This document shows positions 7,676 to 17,031 of a DNA stretch of 64,000 nt, piece by piece. A program made the translations under genes and the position numbers. A model generated the notes under the pieces. The model saw nothing but the letters and a program-made list of their open reading frames with translations, was not told where the DNA came from and did no database searches. The DNA is from Pontibacter oryzae. GTDB lineage: Bacteria > Bacteroidota > Bacteroidia > Cytophagales > Hymenobacteraceae. The stretch covers positions 434,001 through 498,000 of the forward strand of contig NZ_QWGE01000004.1 of assembly GCF_003576375.1 (NCBI RefSeq). The letters are read 5' to 3'. Positions within the stretch are counted from its first letter, which is position 1, and each line of letters opens with the position of its first letter.

Positions 7676-9646
7676 TTATTTTTTTGGCTTGATGATGATA
7701 AATTCTACCCGGCGGTTAATACGCCTGTCTTCCTGGGTAAGCTCCTCGCGGATGGGCTTGCGGCTACCGTAACCGATGGCATCGATACGACCATCTTCTA
7801 TTTTCACGAGCCGCTCAATATATCGCTTAATCGCATCGGCGCGGTCCTGAGACAGCGAGAGGTTAAAGTCGGGGTCGCCAGCGCTGTCGGTATGGCCTGC
7901 AATCTCCAGGCGGTAAGTTGGGTGGTCCACCAGGAAGTAGGCTACCTCGTTCAGGACCGGCTCCATCTCGGGCTTTATAGCTGATTGGTTTTGGTCAAAC
8001 TCAATGTTCTGAAACACCAACGGGATGCTGTAGTCAATCACCGTCGTCATTACATTGATAGAGGTATCGCCCCGAAGATCCAATTCGCGCTCAATGGTAA
8101 AAAAGTCCGGGCTCTGGATCAGGATTATGTAGCGGGTGCTATCGATCAGGTCAAACTCAAAGGAGCCGTCGGGCCGCACGTACTTGCTTGATATTTCGAT
8201 GCCAGTATCCATATCAATGATAGAGATAACCCCGGAAAGCGGCTTGTTTGTGATCGAATCGGTCAGGGTGCCTTCTACTTTGGTAACGGCCAGCGGGTGC
8301 GCTTCCATGGGTAGCGGGAAGGAGTATAGGTCCAGGTTCTGGATGTCATCTGGCTCGGAGCGCGCATAGTATAAATTCCTGGAGGCGGCATCGATGGTGA
8401 AATAGTACTCGCTGCCACGGCCGTTTACTAGCGGGCCTATATTGCGCGGCTCCTGCCAGTGCCCCTGTGCCCTGTAGGTTTTATAAATGTCAAAATCTCC
8501 AAAATTGTTTAGTTGGCCGCGCGAGCTAAAGTATAAAACCTGAAACTTAGGATGCAGAAATGGGCTTACCTCGCTCTCGCGGGTGTTTACCACAGGGCCG
8601 AGGTTTTCAGCGGGTGCCCAGGTGCCCGCTTTTGTTTTGTGGGTGAAGTATATGTCGGAAAGGCCAAAGCCGCCCAGGCGGTCAGAGGCAAAGTATAACG
8701 TGTCTTCCTGCATAGAGAGCGTTGGCTGCGAGTCCCAGGCTTTGCTGTTTACCTGCTGGCCCAGGTTCCTGATCTGCCCCCACGCGCCATCAGGCTGCCG
8801 TGTGGCCTCATAAATATCGCAGTTTCCGTAGCTATCGGGTGCTTCGCAGCGTGTGAAGTATAAGGTTTTGCCATCACGGCTCAGGCAGGCGGAGCCCTCG
8901 TTATAAATGCTGTTAATGGGCTTGCCAAAGGATTTGGCCTCTTCCCAGAATCCATTGTTCTGCTTGCTGTAAAACAGATCCTCATTAGAGCGTCCTTTCA
9001 AGTCGTCTATGTTTCTCTTCGAGGTGAAAATAAACAGCTCATTTTCATCGCTCAACGTAGGGCCGTAATCCGCATAAGGGGAGTTAATAGCGTTGCCCAT
9101 ATTTAGGTATACGCCCTTAGGCGGCTTAAACGTGGCAATGGATTTCCGGTACTCTACCAACTCATAGTAATGGGTAAGCGGGACGTAATAATCTTTGGTG
9201 TTTTGGTCTAGTGAGTCGTAATAAGACTTTACACGGCGTACGTCGGTACGGTGGTGTTTCAGAACCAGGCGGTAAAACGCTTTTGCCATGGCTGGGTTGC
9301 CTTGCCGTTCGTGCAACTGGCCCAGGCGCCAGAGTAAATGCGTATCCTTGTAAAAATTCTGAATGCCAAACTTGCGTACATAGGCATCCAGCAGAGGCAG
9401 GACTTTGTCATACTGCTTGCGCCGCTCAAGTTTTTGTATCGTAGAGAGCTGCTTGCGGTCGTGATAATAAGGGATTTTGTTTAAATTGGGGAAATCAAGT
9501 TGAGGCTCGGGGGAAGCCTGCTTTGTTTGGACCTTAATGCCGGCATCCGGCTCGTTGAGCGGGATGTGCTTATACTGCTGCGCCTGCACCCGGAAAGCAG
9601 CCAGGTGCAGCATCAGTAAAAGGACCAACAGAAGCAAACGTTTCAT
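7676..9646 (-). CDS. OmpA-family protein with TPR, PD40 repeats and regulatory-like domain (PorE-like)
   Basis: About 656 aa when started at the ATG at 9646, which opens directly into a signal peptide (MKRLLLLVLLLMLHLAA...QAQ). The upstream in-frame start at 9667 would add seven residues before it. In order it has a TPR-like helical region (about 60-140), PD40/WD40-type beta-propeller blades (LYFTR, LYFASDRLGGFGLSDIYFT, LYFSSRGQLNNFGDFDIY), a carboxypeptidase-regulatory-like domain (VEGTLTDSITNKPLSGVISI) and a C-terminal OmpA peptidoglycan-binding domain (GHTDSAGDPDFNLSLSQDRA, RRVEF). This is the architecture of T9SS PorE, but Bacteroidota carry many paralogues, so I call it PorE-like only. 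A PorQ gene lies 3 kb away. A perfect -7 box is at 9672-9679. Confidence 0.85.
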   Translation of the reverse strand: MKRLLLLVLLLMLHLAAFRVQAQQYKHIPLNEPDAGIKVQTKQASPEPQLDFPNLNKIPYYHDRKQLSTIQKLERRKQYDKVLPLLDAYVRKFGIQNFYKDTHLLWRLGQLHERQGNPAMAKAFYRLVLKHHRTDVRRVKSYYDSLDQNTKDYYVPLTHYYELVEYRKSIATFKPPKGVYLNMGNAINSPYADYGPTLSDENELFIFTSKRNIDDLKGRSNEDLFYSKQNNGFWEEAKSFGKPINSIYNEGSACLSRDGKTLYFTRCEAPDSYGNCDIYEATRQPDGAWGQIRNLGQQVNSKAWDSQPTLSMQEDTLYFASDRLGGFGLSDIYFTHKTKAGTWAPAENLGPVVNTRESEVSPFLHPKFQVLYFSSRGQLNNFGDFDIYKTYRAQGHWQEPRNIGPLVNGRGSEYYFTIDAASRNLYYARSEPDDIQNLDLYSFPLPMEAHPLAVTKVEGTLTDSITNKPLSGVISIIDMDTGIEISSKYVRPDGSFEFDLIDSTRYIILIQSPDFFTIERELDLRGDTSINVMTTVIDYSIPLVFQNIEFDQNQSAIKPEMEPVLNEVAYFLVDHPTYRLEIAGHTDSAGDPDFNLSLSQDRADAIKRYIERLVKIEDGRIDAIGYGSRKPIREELTQEDRRINRRVEFIIIKPKK

Positions 9647-9671
9647 CGGCTGTGCAATTTTGTCCAAAGGC

Positions 9672-9679
9672 CAAAGATA
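9672..9679 (-). promoter_or_regulatory. Putative -7 box for the PorE-like gene
   Basis: The minus strand reads TATCTTTG, matching TAnnTTTG, 26 bp before the preferred ATG at 9646. The implied start site lies upstream of the ATG at 9646 but close to the alternative 9667 start, which favours 9646. No good TTG box is seen. Confidence 0.45.
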
Positions 9680-9873
9680 TTACATTTGTGCTATATAATT
9701 GTAAACGTGCCGATTCTAGGGGGTACTTTTTTAGGGAACTGCACCTGAACGCGCCTGAAGCCGGACAAATCAGCAGGCAGCCGCGCCTTGGCACACAGCT
9801 TGACATAACTACAGCAGTACAAGAAAACCGGGGGAAATAAAGGTTTTCCTGTCATAATGGCATTGATCTACAT

Positions 9874-12360
9874 ATGAACCATACATTAGAGCATTTTCTA
9901 CAAAACTTACTCCTTAGTAGTATTTCTGACGACGAAAGTACAGAGCTTATTCCGATTATAACCGCTGAGGTAGAGGATGATATAAAACTTGAAGACCTCC
10001 CTGATGAGTTGCCTATACTAGCCGTTCGGAACACTGTGTTGTTCCCGGGGGTGGTGCTGCCCATTACGGTGAGCCGCAAAAAGTCTGTCAAGCTGGTGCG
10101 TAAAGCGCATAGCGGTGGCAAAGTAATTGGCGTGGTGGCACAAAAAAACACTACTTCCGATGACCCGGCTGCCGAGGATCTCTACGAAATTGGCACCGTA
10201 GCCAAGATTTTAAAAATGCTGGTGCTGCCTGATGGCAATACCACGATCATTATCCAGGGTCAGAGCCGCTTCAAGATTGAGGAGGTAACGCAGGAGGAGC
10301 CATATTTGGCCGCCCGCGTTAGCCTGTGCGAGGAAACACCGATGGATAAGTCTAAAAAGGAGGTAAAAGCCTTGGTGCAGTCGCTGAAAGATGCGGCAGC
10401 CAAAATGCTGAAGCTGAACCCTGAAATTCCGCAGGAGGCCCAAGTTGCCCTGGATAACATAGACAGCCCCAGCTTCCTGACGCACTTCCTATCGAGCAAC
10501 CTGAACGTGGAGATGGCCCAAAAGCAGGAACTGCTAGAGGTAAACGACGGCAAGGAGCGTGGCACGCAGTTGCTGGAGCTAATGCTGCGCGAGATCCAGT
10601 TGCTGGAACTGAAGCAGGAAATTCACTCTAAAGTACATACCGACATCGATCAGCAGCAGCGCGACTATTTCTTGCGCCAGCAGATAAAGGTATTACAGGA
10701 TGAGTTGGGACAGGAAGGGCCGGACCAGGAAATCGAGCGCTTCCGGGAGCGTGCCAAGAAAAAGAAATGGCCGGAGGCTGTTGCCCTGCATTTTAAGAAA
10801 GAGATAGATAAACTGGCGCGCCTCAATCCGCAGGCAGCTGAATACCCGGTGGCAGTTAGCTACCTGGAGTTCCTGCTGGACCTGCCTTGGAGCGAGTATA
10901 CCAAGGATAATTTCAACCTAAAGCGCACTAAAAAGATACTGGACGCAGACCATTATGGGCTGGAGAAGGTAAAAGAACGCATTCTGGAATACTTGGCTGT
11001 GCTAAAGCTGAAAAACGACATGAAGGCGCCTATTCTGTGCCTTTACGGACCTCCGGGTGTGGGTAAAACCTCGTTGGGCCGCTCTATTGCCAAAGCACTG
11101 GGCCGCAACTACGTGCGTATGTCGTTAGGCGGTGTGCGCGATGAGGCAGAGATCCGAGGCCACCGCCGCACCTATGTGGGCGCCATGCCGGGCAAGATCA
11201 TCAGCCAAATCAAAAAAACAGGCTCATCCAACCCGGTAATCATACTTGACGAGATCGATAAACTGGCTTCTGATTTCCGTGGCGACCCGTCTTCAGCGCT
11301 GCTGGAGGTGCTGGACCCGGAGCAGAACCATACGTTCATGGACAACTACCTGGATGTAGAGTATGACCTCTCAAAGGTGTTATTCATCGCGACGGCTAAC
11401 TCGCTGGAAACGATACAGCCAGCCCTGCGCGACCGTATGGAGATTATTGAGCTGACCGGTTATACTTTAGAGGAGAAGACGGAGATTGCTAAGCGCCATC
11501 TGGTGCCGAAGCAGTTGACAGAGCACGGCTTGGAGCCAGAGGATGTAAAGGTTCCGAAAGCCACTATACAGAAGGTGATCGATGATTATACCCGTGAGTC
11601 TGGGGTAAGAAACCTGGAACGCAAACTGGGGCAGCTGGTGCGCAACACAGCTAAGCAGAAGGCTATGGAAGAGGAGTTTGCCAAATCCATCAAGCCGGAT
11701 GACGTGGTGAAAATACTGGGCTCGGAGATTTTTGACAAGGAGATTTACCAGGACATTGACACGGCAGGTGTGGTTACGGGCCTTGCCTGGACCTCGGTGG
11801 GTGGCGACATCCTGTTCATCGAAAGTATACTTAGCCGCGGCAAAGGCAAGCTTACGCTTTCGGGCCAACTGGGCGACGTGATGAAGGAATCAGCCATGAC
11901 GGCTATTTCATACTTAAAGGCACATGCTGAGCTGCTGGAGATAGATTACCGCCTGTTCGACCAGTACGACCTGCACATACATTTCCCGGAAGGCGCTGTG
12001 CCGAAAGACGGGCCATCGGCGGGTATTGCCATCTTTACTTCCATTGCCTCGGTGTTTACGCAGCGCAAAGTAAGGCCAAGGTTAGCCATGACCGGCGAGA
12101 TTACCCTGCGCGGGAAAGTGTTGCCGGTTGGCGGTATCAAAGAGAAGATCCTGGCTGCCAAGCGCGCCGGTATCTCTGATATCATACTTTGCCAGAAGAA
12201 TAAAAAAGACATCAACGAAATTCCGGACCAGTACATCAAGGGCCTGACCATCCATTACGTGGACCGTGTGGATGAAGTGGTGAAGATTGCGCTGCTGAAA
12301 GAAAAAGTAAAATACCCGCTTCAGCTCACCGTTAAGGAAGAGAAGGGAAGCGAAGATTAA
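9874..12360 (+). CDS. lon: ATP-dependent endopeptidase La (Lon)
   Basis: 828-residue cytoplasmic AAA+ serine protease that degrades misfolded and regulatory proteins. The N-terminal substrate-binding domain ([20 protein letters not shown]) covers about residues 45-250, followed by a coiled helical region. The AAA+ module has Walker A GPPGVGKT at 392-399 and Walker B IILDEIDK. The C-terminal protease domain carries the Ser-Lys dyad, with Ser715 in DGPSAG and Lys756 in GGIKEK. The N-terminus has an acidic extension relative to E. coli Lon, as is usual in Bacteroidota. It is followed by PorQ and HslU in the same direction, but separate promoters are likely. Confidence 0.98.
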   Translation: MNHTLEHFLQNLLLSSISDDESTELIPIITAEVEDDIKLEDLPDELPILAVRNTVLFPGVVLPITVSRKKSVKLVRKAHSGGKVIGVVAQKNTTSDDPAAEDLYEIGTVAKILKMLVLPDGNTTIIIQGQSRFKIEEVTQEEPYLAARVSLCEETPMDKSKKEVKALVQSLKDAAAKMLKLNPEIPQEAQVALDNIDSPSFLTHFLSSNLNVEMAQKQELLEVNDGKERGTQLLELMLREIQLLELKQEIHSKVHTDIDQQQRDYFLRQQIKVLQDELGQEGPDQEIERFRERAKKKKWPEAVALHFKKEIDKLARLNPQAAEYPVAVSYLEFLLDLPWSEYTKDNFNLKRTKKILDADHYGLEKVKERILEYLAVLKLKNDMKAPILCLYGPPGVGKTSLGRSIAKALGRNYVRMSLGGVRDEAEIRGHRRTYVGAMPGKIISQIKKTGSSNPVIILDEIDKLASDFRGDPSSALLEVLDPEQNHTFMDNYLDVEYDLSKVLFIATANSLETIQPALRDRMEIIELTGYTLEEKTEIAKRHLVPKQLTEHGLEPEDVKVPKATIQKVIDDYTRESGVRNLERKLGQLVRNTAKQKAMEEEFAKSIKPDDVVKILGSEIFDKEIYQDIDTAGVVTGLAWTSVGGDILFIESILSRGKGKLTLSGQLGDVMKESAMTAISYLKAHAELLEIDYRLFDQYDLHIHFPEGAVPKDGPSAGIAIFTSIASVFTQRKVRPRLAMTGEITLRGKVLPVGGIKEKILAAKRAGISDIILCQKNKKDINEIPDQYIKGLTIHYVDRVDEVVKIALLKEKVKYPLQLTVKEEKGSED

Positions 12361-12469
12361 GCAAAACCCAAAATTTGACTAATTGGGTCTTGAATGAGCG
12401 AATGAGTTTTTACATATGAGCTGTTAACGCTGCTGTATAACCATACTGAGCGTGTCTGTTGGGCAAGTA

Positions 12470-12477
12470 TAAATTTG
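12470..12477 (+). promoter_or_regulatory. Putative -7 box for porQ
   Basis: TAAATTTG matches TAnnTTTG, 60 bp upstream of the preferred porQ ATG at 12538. No TTG at the right distance is visible, so this is a half-match. Confidence 0.35.
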
Positions 12478-12537
12478 TACGCAAAGCAGTTTAATATTCA
12501 GTCATTCAAAGTTCAATTAGTCAACATTAAAACCTGC

Positions 12538-13581
12538 ATGCAACGAGCTAAACTACTGGCCATACTTCTTTTAGCCTTTGCCCTGCAAGCGCAGGCGCAG
12601 GTTGGTGGCCAGCGGGGCTTTTCGTTTCTGGAGTTGCCAGGCAGTGCCAAGCAGGCTGCTTTGGGCGGCGTAAATATTACCGCTGGCGCGCACGATGTAA
12701 GTATGGTTTGGGCAAACCCGGCCTTGCTGCGCGAGGAGATGGATAACCAGGTAAGCCTGAGTTATGCGGGTTATCTGGCCGACATTACGCAAAGCCAGGC
12801 TGCTTATGCGTTTAACTCGGAGAAGTATGGCCGTTGGGCGGCAAGTATACATTACCTGAACTACGGCGACTTCGTGCAACGCGACGCGACAGGTATGGAA
12901 CTGGGTACTTTCAACGTAAACGAGTATGCGGTTGGCCTGACCCATTCCCGGCAAATGGAAGCCTTTACGCTTGGGGCAACCGCCAAAGTCGCGGTTTCAA
13001 GTATGGCTGGCGAGCAGGCAGTAGGTGTGCTTGCCGATGCCGGTGCCGTGTTCAAGCACCCGGAAAAGGATTTCACGGTAGGGCTAGCTTTTAAAAATGT
13101 GGGCTACCAAGTCAAAACCTATACTGGCAGCGAGCGGCAGCAAATGCCCTGGGATGCTCAACTGGGCGTAACTTATAAGCCAGAGCACATGCCGGTCCGG
13201 CTTTCGCTTACCGCGCACCGCCTTTACCAGTTCGATATTGTGTACCTGGACCCCAACGCACCGGGCAAGCTGGACGAAAACGGCAACGAAGTGAAGGAGG
13301 AGAAAAAGCTAGGCGATAAAATAGCACGGCACTTTGTAGTGGGCACCGAGTTTGTGTTCAGCAACAATTTTCAGCTGCGGGCGGGTTACAACCACATGCG
13401 GCGCAAAGAGCTTCGTTTAGATACTAAATCAGGAGGGGCAGGTTTTTCGCTAGGGGCCATGTTGCGGGTGCGCAGGTTTGAGCTAAACTATGGCAGCGCC
13501 TTTTTTCACCCGTCCGGCGCCACGCACTATATTTCCGTTGCCACCAGCACGAGCACTTTCCTCAAAAAGAAGAGCAGTTAA
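12538..13581 (+). CDS. porQ: Type IX secretion system protein PorQ
   Basis: 347 aa from the ATG at 12538, which begins a signal peptide (MQRAKLLAILLLAFALQAQA). The longer upstream frame has no signal-like start. The mature protein resembles the PorV/PorQ family of FadL-like outer-membrane barrels: LPGSAKQAALGGVNI, VWANPALL, SLSYAGYLADI and the late segment FSLTAHRL-type block (LSLTAHRLYQFDIVYLDP) fit PorQ better than PorV. In the T9SS, PorQ works with PorU, PorV and PorZ at the cell surface in attaching secreted proteins. Neighbours (lon, hslU) are unrelated in function, so transcription is probably monocistronic. Confidence 0.85.
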   Translation: MQRAKLLAILLLAFALQAQAQVGGQRGFSFLELPGSAKQAALGGVNITAGAHDVSMVWANPALLREEMDNQVSLSYAGYLADITQSQAAYAFNSEKYGRWAASIHYLNYGDFVQRDATGMELGTFNVNEYAVGLTHSRQMEAFTLGATAKVAVSSMAGEQAVGVLADAGAVFKHPEKDFTVGLAFKNVGYQVKTYTGSERQQMPWDAQLGVTYKPEHMPVRLSLTAHRLYQFDIVYLDPNAPGKLDENGNEVKEEKKLGDKIARHFVVGTEFVFSNNFQLRAGYNHMRRKELRLDTKSGGAGFSLGAMLRVRRFELNYGSAFFHPSGATHYISVATSTSTFLKKKSS

Positions 13582-13649
13582 TAACCAAACGGCAAAGTGG
13601 CTTGTATGTAGCTTAGGCCAGGGTTAATTTTTAAATACAAGAATAAGAC

Positions 13650-15041
13650 ATGTTAGATAATATCGCATCCTTAACACCAGCCCAGATTGTAGCGGAGCTG
13701 GATAAATATATCATCGGGCAGAAAGACGCTAAACGCAACGTAGCCATTGCGCTGCGCAACCGCTGGCGCCGCATGAATGCCGACAAGAGCATCCAAAGCG
13801 ACATCGTGCCCAATAACATTCTGATGATCGGGGCAACCGGTGTGGGTAAAACAGAGATTGCCCGCCGCCTGGCAAAAATTGCTGATGCGCCTTTTACCAA
13901 AGTGGAAGCCTCAAAGTTTACCGAAGTAGGTTATGTGGGCCGCGACGTAGAAAGCATGGTGCGCGACCTGGTAGAGCAGTCGGTGAACATGGTGAAGCAG
14001 AAGAAAAAAGAGGAAGTGAAGCAAAAAGCTGCCGAGATGGTGGAAGACATCATCCTGGATGCGCTTATTCCGCCAATTCAGGGCCGCTCGGGCATGCCTG
14101 TCTCCACCACTTCCGACCCGAACGCGATGCCCGACAACGATTATGAGCTGAACGAGCGCACCCGCGAGAAATTCCGTGAGAAGATTCGAAACGGAGAGCT
14201 GGAAGACCGCAAGATCGAGATCAGGATACAGCAGAGCAGCATGCCAGGTATTGGCGCTATGGGTCCGGGCATGGACGAAGCCTCTATGATGAACATTCAG
14301 GAGATGATCAGCGGCATGATGCCGAAGAAAACCAAGAAGCGCAAAGTAACCATTGCCGAGGCACGTAAGCTGCTGCTGGAAGAAGAGGCCTCCAAACTCA
14401 TTGATATGGATGAGGTGAAGGAAGAGGCGATCTTTAAAGCCGAGAACTCGGGCGTGATCTTTATTGATGAGATTGACAAAGTGGCTAGCTCCAGCAAAAA
14501 AGGTGGAGGCCCGGATGTAAGCCGCGAAGGCGTGCAGCGCGACCTCCTTCCGATTGTGGAGGGTTCCACGGTGAACACCAAGTATGGCATCATCAACACC
14601 GACCATATTCTGTTCATCGCCGCTGGTGCGTTTCATGTGGCCAAGCCATCAGACCTTATTCCGGAGTTGCAGGGCCGCTTCCCGATACGCGTGGAGCTGG
14701 ACAGCCTGACCAAGGACGATTTCTACCAGATCCTGAAGTTCCCGAAAAATGCGCTTACCAAGCAGTACGAGGCACTTTTGTCGGCAGAGGAAGTAGAGCT
14801 TACCTTCCATGACGAGGCGCTGGACGAGATTGCTTCCATTGCCTACGAAGTAAATACGGAAGTAGAGAACATCGGTGCCCGCCGCCTACATACGGTTATG
14901 AGCCGTCTGCTAAACGACATCCTGTTCGATGTGCCGGACAAGATCGGTGCCAACGCGCATATCCTGGTAGACAGAGCCATGGTGCAGGAAAAATTATCGG
15001 GCATGGTTAAAAACCGCGACCTGAGCCAATATATACTTTAA
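13650..15041 (+). CDS. hslU: HslU, ATPase subunit of HslUV protease
   Basis: 463-residue AAA+ unfoldase that feeds substrates to the HslV peptidase. It opens with the family N-terminus (LTPAQIVAELDKYIIGQ), has Walker A GATGVGKT at residues 61-68, the inserted coiled I-domain at about 110-250, Walker B IFIDEIDK near 275, the sensor/arginine region ELQGRFPIRVEL, and the C-terminal SQYIL tail that docks into HslV. Length is normal. No hslV is in this window. A very strong terminator follows 50 bp later. Confidence 0.97.
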   Translation: MLDNIASLTPAQIVAELDKYIIGQKDAKRNVAIALRNRWRRMNADKSIQSDIVPNNILMIGATGVGKTEIARRLAKIADAPFTKVEASKFTEVGYVGRDVESMVRDLVEQSVNMVKQKKKEEVKQKAAEMVEDIILDALIPPIQGRSGMPVSTTSDPNAMPDNDYELNERTREKFREKIRNGELEDRKIEIRIQQSSMPGIGAMGPGMDEASMMNIQEMISGMMPKKTKKRKVTIAEARKLLLEEEASKLIDMDEVKEEAIFKAENSGVIFIDEIDKVASSSKKGGGPDVSREGVQRDLLPIVEGSTVNTKYGIINTDHILFIAAGAFHVAKPSDLIPELQGRFPIRVELDSLTKDDFYQILKFPKNALTKQYEALLSAEEVELTFHDEALDEIASIAYEVNTEVENIGARRLHTVMSRLLNDILFDVPDKIGANAHILVDRAMVQEKLSGMVKNRDLSQYIL

Positions 15042-15090
15042 CGTGTTACTGCTCATTAAAAAGAAAGTTGATATGTTAGTTATGTTAAAA

Positions 15091-15126
15091 AAAGCTGGTG
15101 CCTCTACGGAGGCACCAGCTTTTTTT
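15091..15126 (+). terminator. Strong intrinsic terminator after hslU
   Basis: An 11-bp perfect stem (GCTGGTGCCTC, 15094-15104, with its complement at 15109-15119) and a TACG loop, flanked by seven A on the left and a T-run on the right. The A/T flanks make it bidirectional, serving the convergent 142-aa gene too. Confidence 0.92.
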
Positions 15127-15128
15127 AA

Positions 15129-15557
15129 TTAAGATGGGGATGTAAGCCAATGGTATGCTTGCTGCTCTTCAGAGAAAAATTCCATCTGAAAGTAAATAGG
15201 CTTTCTTTCAGCATACATGTTACGGATTAGCATACGCTGCAGTATGTTGTTAGAAACTACTGACGCTGATTTCCTAAGGTTGGTTTTAGGAAGCAAATTC
15301 TTAATGTAATACTCACTCCAGGCAACATCCTCATCGCTAATTAAGCCAGCGTGCGAGTTGTTAAATAATGTTCGTTCTACTTTGTTCTTTTTAAGGTGCT
15401 CAAGCCAATAAGTAATTGCATGCCTATATTCCAGGCTGCTTGGCTTGCGTTTCCAGGTAATCCTCGAAAGGCAAAGCGCTTCTTGGTACTCTAGTACAAA
15501 ATGTGAGGCTTCGGCAACACAAACTGACTCATCTAATCTCATTATCTCGGGTTCCAT
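15129..15557 (-). CDS. Small STAS/SpoIIAA-like protein
   Basis: 142 aa, no signal peptide or membrane segment. The pattern of a central W, an EYRHAITYWLEHLKKNKVERTLFN helix-strand, ISDEDVAWSEYYIKNLLP, a short strand (SASVVSN) and a terminal aromatic FFSEEQQAYHWL segment resembles the SpoIIAA-like/STAS-fold small proteins that are abundant in Hymenobacteraceae, where their role is unknown. The resemblance is by recalled pattern and not conclusive. It converges on hslU, sharing the terminator. The ATG at 15557 is used; a second ATG five codons in is equally possible. Confidence 0.65.
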   Translation of the reverse strand: MEPEIMRLDESVCVAEASHFVLEYQEALCLSRITWKRKPSSLEYRHAITYWLEHLKKNKVERTLFNNSHAGLISDEDVAWSEYYIKNLLPKTNLRKSASVVSNNILQRMLIRNMYAERKPIYFQMEFFSEEQQAYHWLTSPS

Positions 15558-15655
15558 AACTTTTGCCGTTTGCCTTAGGTAGTATAAGTAATCAGCATCT
15601 TGCCGATTTGTTCAAAAAAATCAAGCAAAGTTATTGGGCATATATTTATGCTAAT

Positions 15656-15669
15656 ATGATTTAAATCAT
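15656..15669. promoter_or_regulatory. 14-bp perfect palindrome upstream of the SDR gene
   Basis: ATGATTTAAATCAT, centred 24 bp before the SDR ATG. A perfect palindrome at this position is a plausible operator for a dimeric regulator, but it is A/T-rich and unsupported by a second copy. Confidence 0.3.
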
Positions 15670-15686
15670 TATTTATTAGAAAACAT

Positions 15687-16418
15687 ATGAACATCTATAT
15701 TATCACCGGAGCCAGCAAAGGCATAGGTAAAGCCTTGGCCGAAGAACTGCTGGAAGACGATAATAACCGGGTAGTGGGCGTATCGCGCACCTGCAACATA
15801 AAACACCCTAACTATCGCCACCAACCCCTGGATTTTTCTGATATTGAGGCCGTTGAACATAACCTGCACAAGGTTTTTTTGCCTTACCCCGATGCGGAGC
15901 GGCTGGTGCTGGTAAATAATGCCGGCGTGCTCGGCGACATTGGGTACGTGGGCGAAAACATGCCTAACGAGCGCTTCGAGTTTGTGTTTGATGTAAACGT
16001 GATTGTGCCTGCTATGCTGATGAACACGTTTCTGCAGGTATACCAGCAGCTCGAAGCGGAAAAAGTTATCGTGAACATAAGTTCTGGCGCGGGCAAGAGC
16101 CCTGTAGATGGTTGGGCGAGTTACTGCGCCTCCAAAGCAGCTCTGGACATGCTTTCGAAAACGGTGCAGCTGGAGCAGGAGAAGCGTGGCGCAAATGTGC
16201 GCGTGTATGCGCTCTCACCGGGCGTGGTGGATACGCACATGCAGGAAGAGATCCGGCACAGCGACGCCAGCAAATTCAGCACCGTAGATAAGTTCAGGAA
16301 GTATAAGGAGAATAATGAACTAGCCTCACTGGAGCAGGTGGCACAAAAAATCCATCAGTTCTTGCAAAACACCTACAAGTATAACGAGGTGGTCGTATCG
16401 GTGCGTGATATGCCCTAA
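15687..16418 (+). CDS. Short-chain dehydrogenase/reductase
   Basis: 243-residue classical SDR with the cofactor-binding motif TGASKGIG at residues 7-14, NNAGVLGDIG near 73-82, the catalytic Ser in NISSGAGKS and the YxxxK pair in YCASKAAL near 150. The sequence resembles the sepiapterin-reductase/benzil-reductase (YueD) branch, but the substrate cannot be assigned. It is a lone gene bounded by an A/T-rich leader with a 14-bp palindrome and a clean terminator at 16449-16475. Confidence 0.88.
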   Translation: MNIYIITGASKGIGKALAEELLEDDNNRVVGVSRTCNIKHPNYRHQPLDFSDIEAVEHNLHKVFLPYPDAERLVLVNNAGVLGDIGYVGENMPNERFEFVFDVNVIVPAMLMNTFLQVYQQLEAEKVIVNISSGAGKSPVDGWASYCASKAALDMLSKTVQLEQEKRGANVRVYALSPGVVDTHMQEEIRHSDASKFSTVDKFRKYKENNELASLEQVAQKIHQFLQNTYKYNEVVVSVRDMP

Positions 16419-16448
16419 AAATTGTTTCAACAATGATGATTCAGAAAA

Positions 16449-16475
16449 ACCCTGTGCCACAGCACAGGGTTTTTT
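16449..16475 (+). terminator. Intrinsic terminator after the SDR gene
   Basis: Perfect 9-bp stem ACCCTGTGC/GCACAGGGT (16449-16457, 16462-16470), CACA loop, then a T-run. Confidence 0.9.
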
Positions 16476-16734
16476 ATGTTAGGGCTTCAGAGTCAAAAAT
16501 TTAGATGCCGGAAGTATAGAATTGCTGCTTAACATATTATATCTTAACATACTATATAGCGCCATACATGGGCAGTATGTAAGTGGTGTATGGTGCGCAA
16601 TGTATAAAATATCGCAAAACCCGCTTATACTGCAGGCTGATGAATTTTTTATCCGAACGAACCATGCCAGGATACGGCTTGCGTGCAAGCGTGCTTTAAC
16701 AAAGTCTACTTATAAGGTAAAACTCTAAGCAAGT
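16476..16734. other. Leader region of the DUF4212-symporter operon, with direct and inverted repeats
   Basis: No credible gene lies here: the 68-codon plus-strand ORF at 16522-16728 has no recognisable composition. The stretch holds a 15-bp tandem direct repeat (16528-16557) and a 7-bp inverted repeat CCATACA/TGTATGG (16562-16568, 16587-16593). The clustering suggests regulator-binding sites for the acetate-transport operon. Confidence 0.5.
16528..16557 (+). repeat. 15-bp tandem direct repeat
   Basis: CTTAACATATTATAT followed immediately by CTTAACATACTATAT, 14 of 15 positions identical. A period of 15 bp is not a helical multiple, so it may be either a transcription-factor array or simple tandem duplication. 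Confidence 0.7.
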
Positions 16735-16998
16735 ATGGAAGACAACAAACAGAAAATGAGGGAGTACTGGCGGCGCAACGTGCGCATCCTGCTTACGCTA
16801 CTGGGGCTTTGGTTCGCGGTGTCGTACCTGTTCGGCATTCTGCTGGTGGATGAACTGAACCGGTTCTCGCTCGGAGGTTTTAAGCTGGGATTCTGGTTTG
16901 CGCAGCAAGGCGCGATCTACTGCTTCGTGATCATCATTTTTGTCTATGTTTTTCTGATGAACAAACTCGATAAGGAGTTTGACGTGCACGAAGATTAA
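16735..16998 (+). CDS. DUF4212 sodium/substrate symporter small subunit
   Basis: 87 aa with two membrane segments (about residues 20-40 and 52-75), opening with the Lys/Arg-rich REYWRRNVRILLTLL and containing LLVDELNRFSLGGFKLGFWFAQQGAI, which is the DUF4212 signature. DUF4212 proteins are encoded directly upstream of VC_2705-type sodium:solute symporters, and that is the case here: the large subunit starts 34 bp later. The pair is thought to form one transporter for acetate or other small organic acids in the inner membrane. Confidence 0.93.
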   Translation: MEDNKQKMREYWRRNVRILLTLLGLWFAVSYLFGILLVDELNRFSLGGFKLGFWFAQQGAIYCFVIIIFVYVFLMNKLDKEFDVHED

Positions 16999-17031
16999 CA
17001 ATTCCATCTCACCCTTAAAACAAACGCAGCA

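Noticed and set aside
9652..9840. 62-codon plus-strand ORF between the OmpA gene and lon
   Set aside because: It overlaps the promoter box of the OmpA gene, has no recognisable composition and no -7 box of its own.
15042..15090. Small gene between hslU and its terminator
   Set aside because: Only 49 bases, no start with a plausible frame; ordinary 3' untranslated sequence.
16522..16728. 68-codon plus-strand ORF before the DUF4212 gene
   Set aside because: Its 5' part is the tandem repeat and its translation looks random; better explained as leader DNA.
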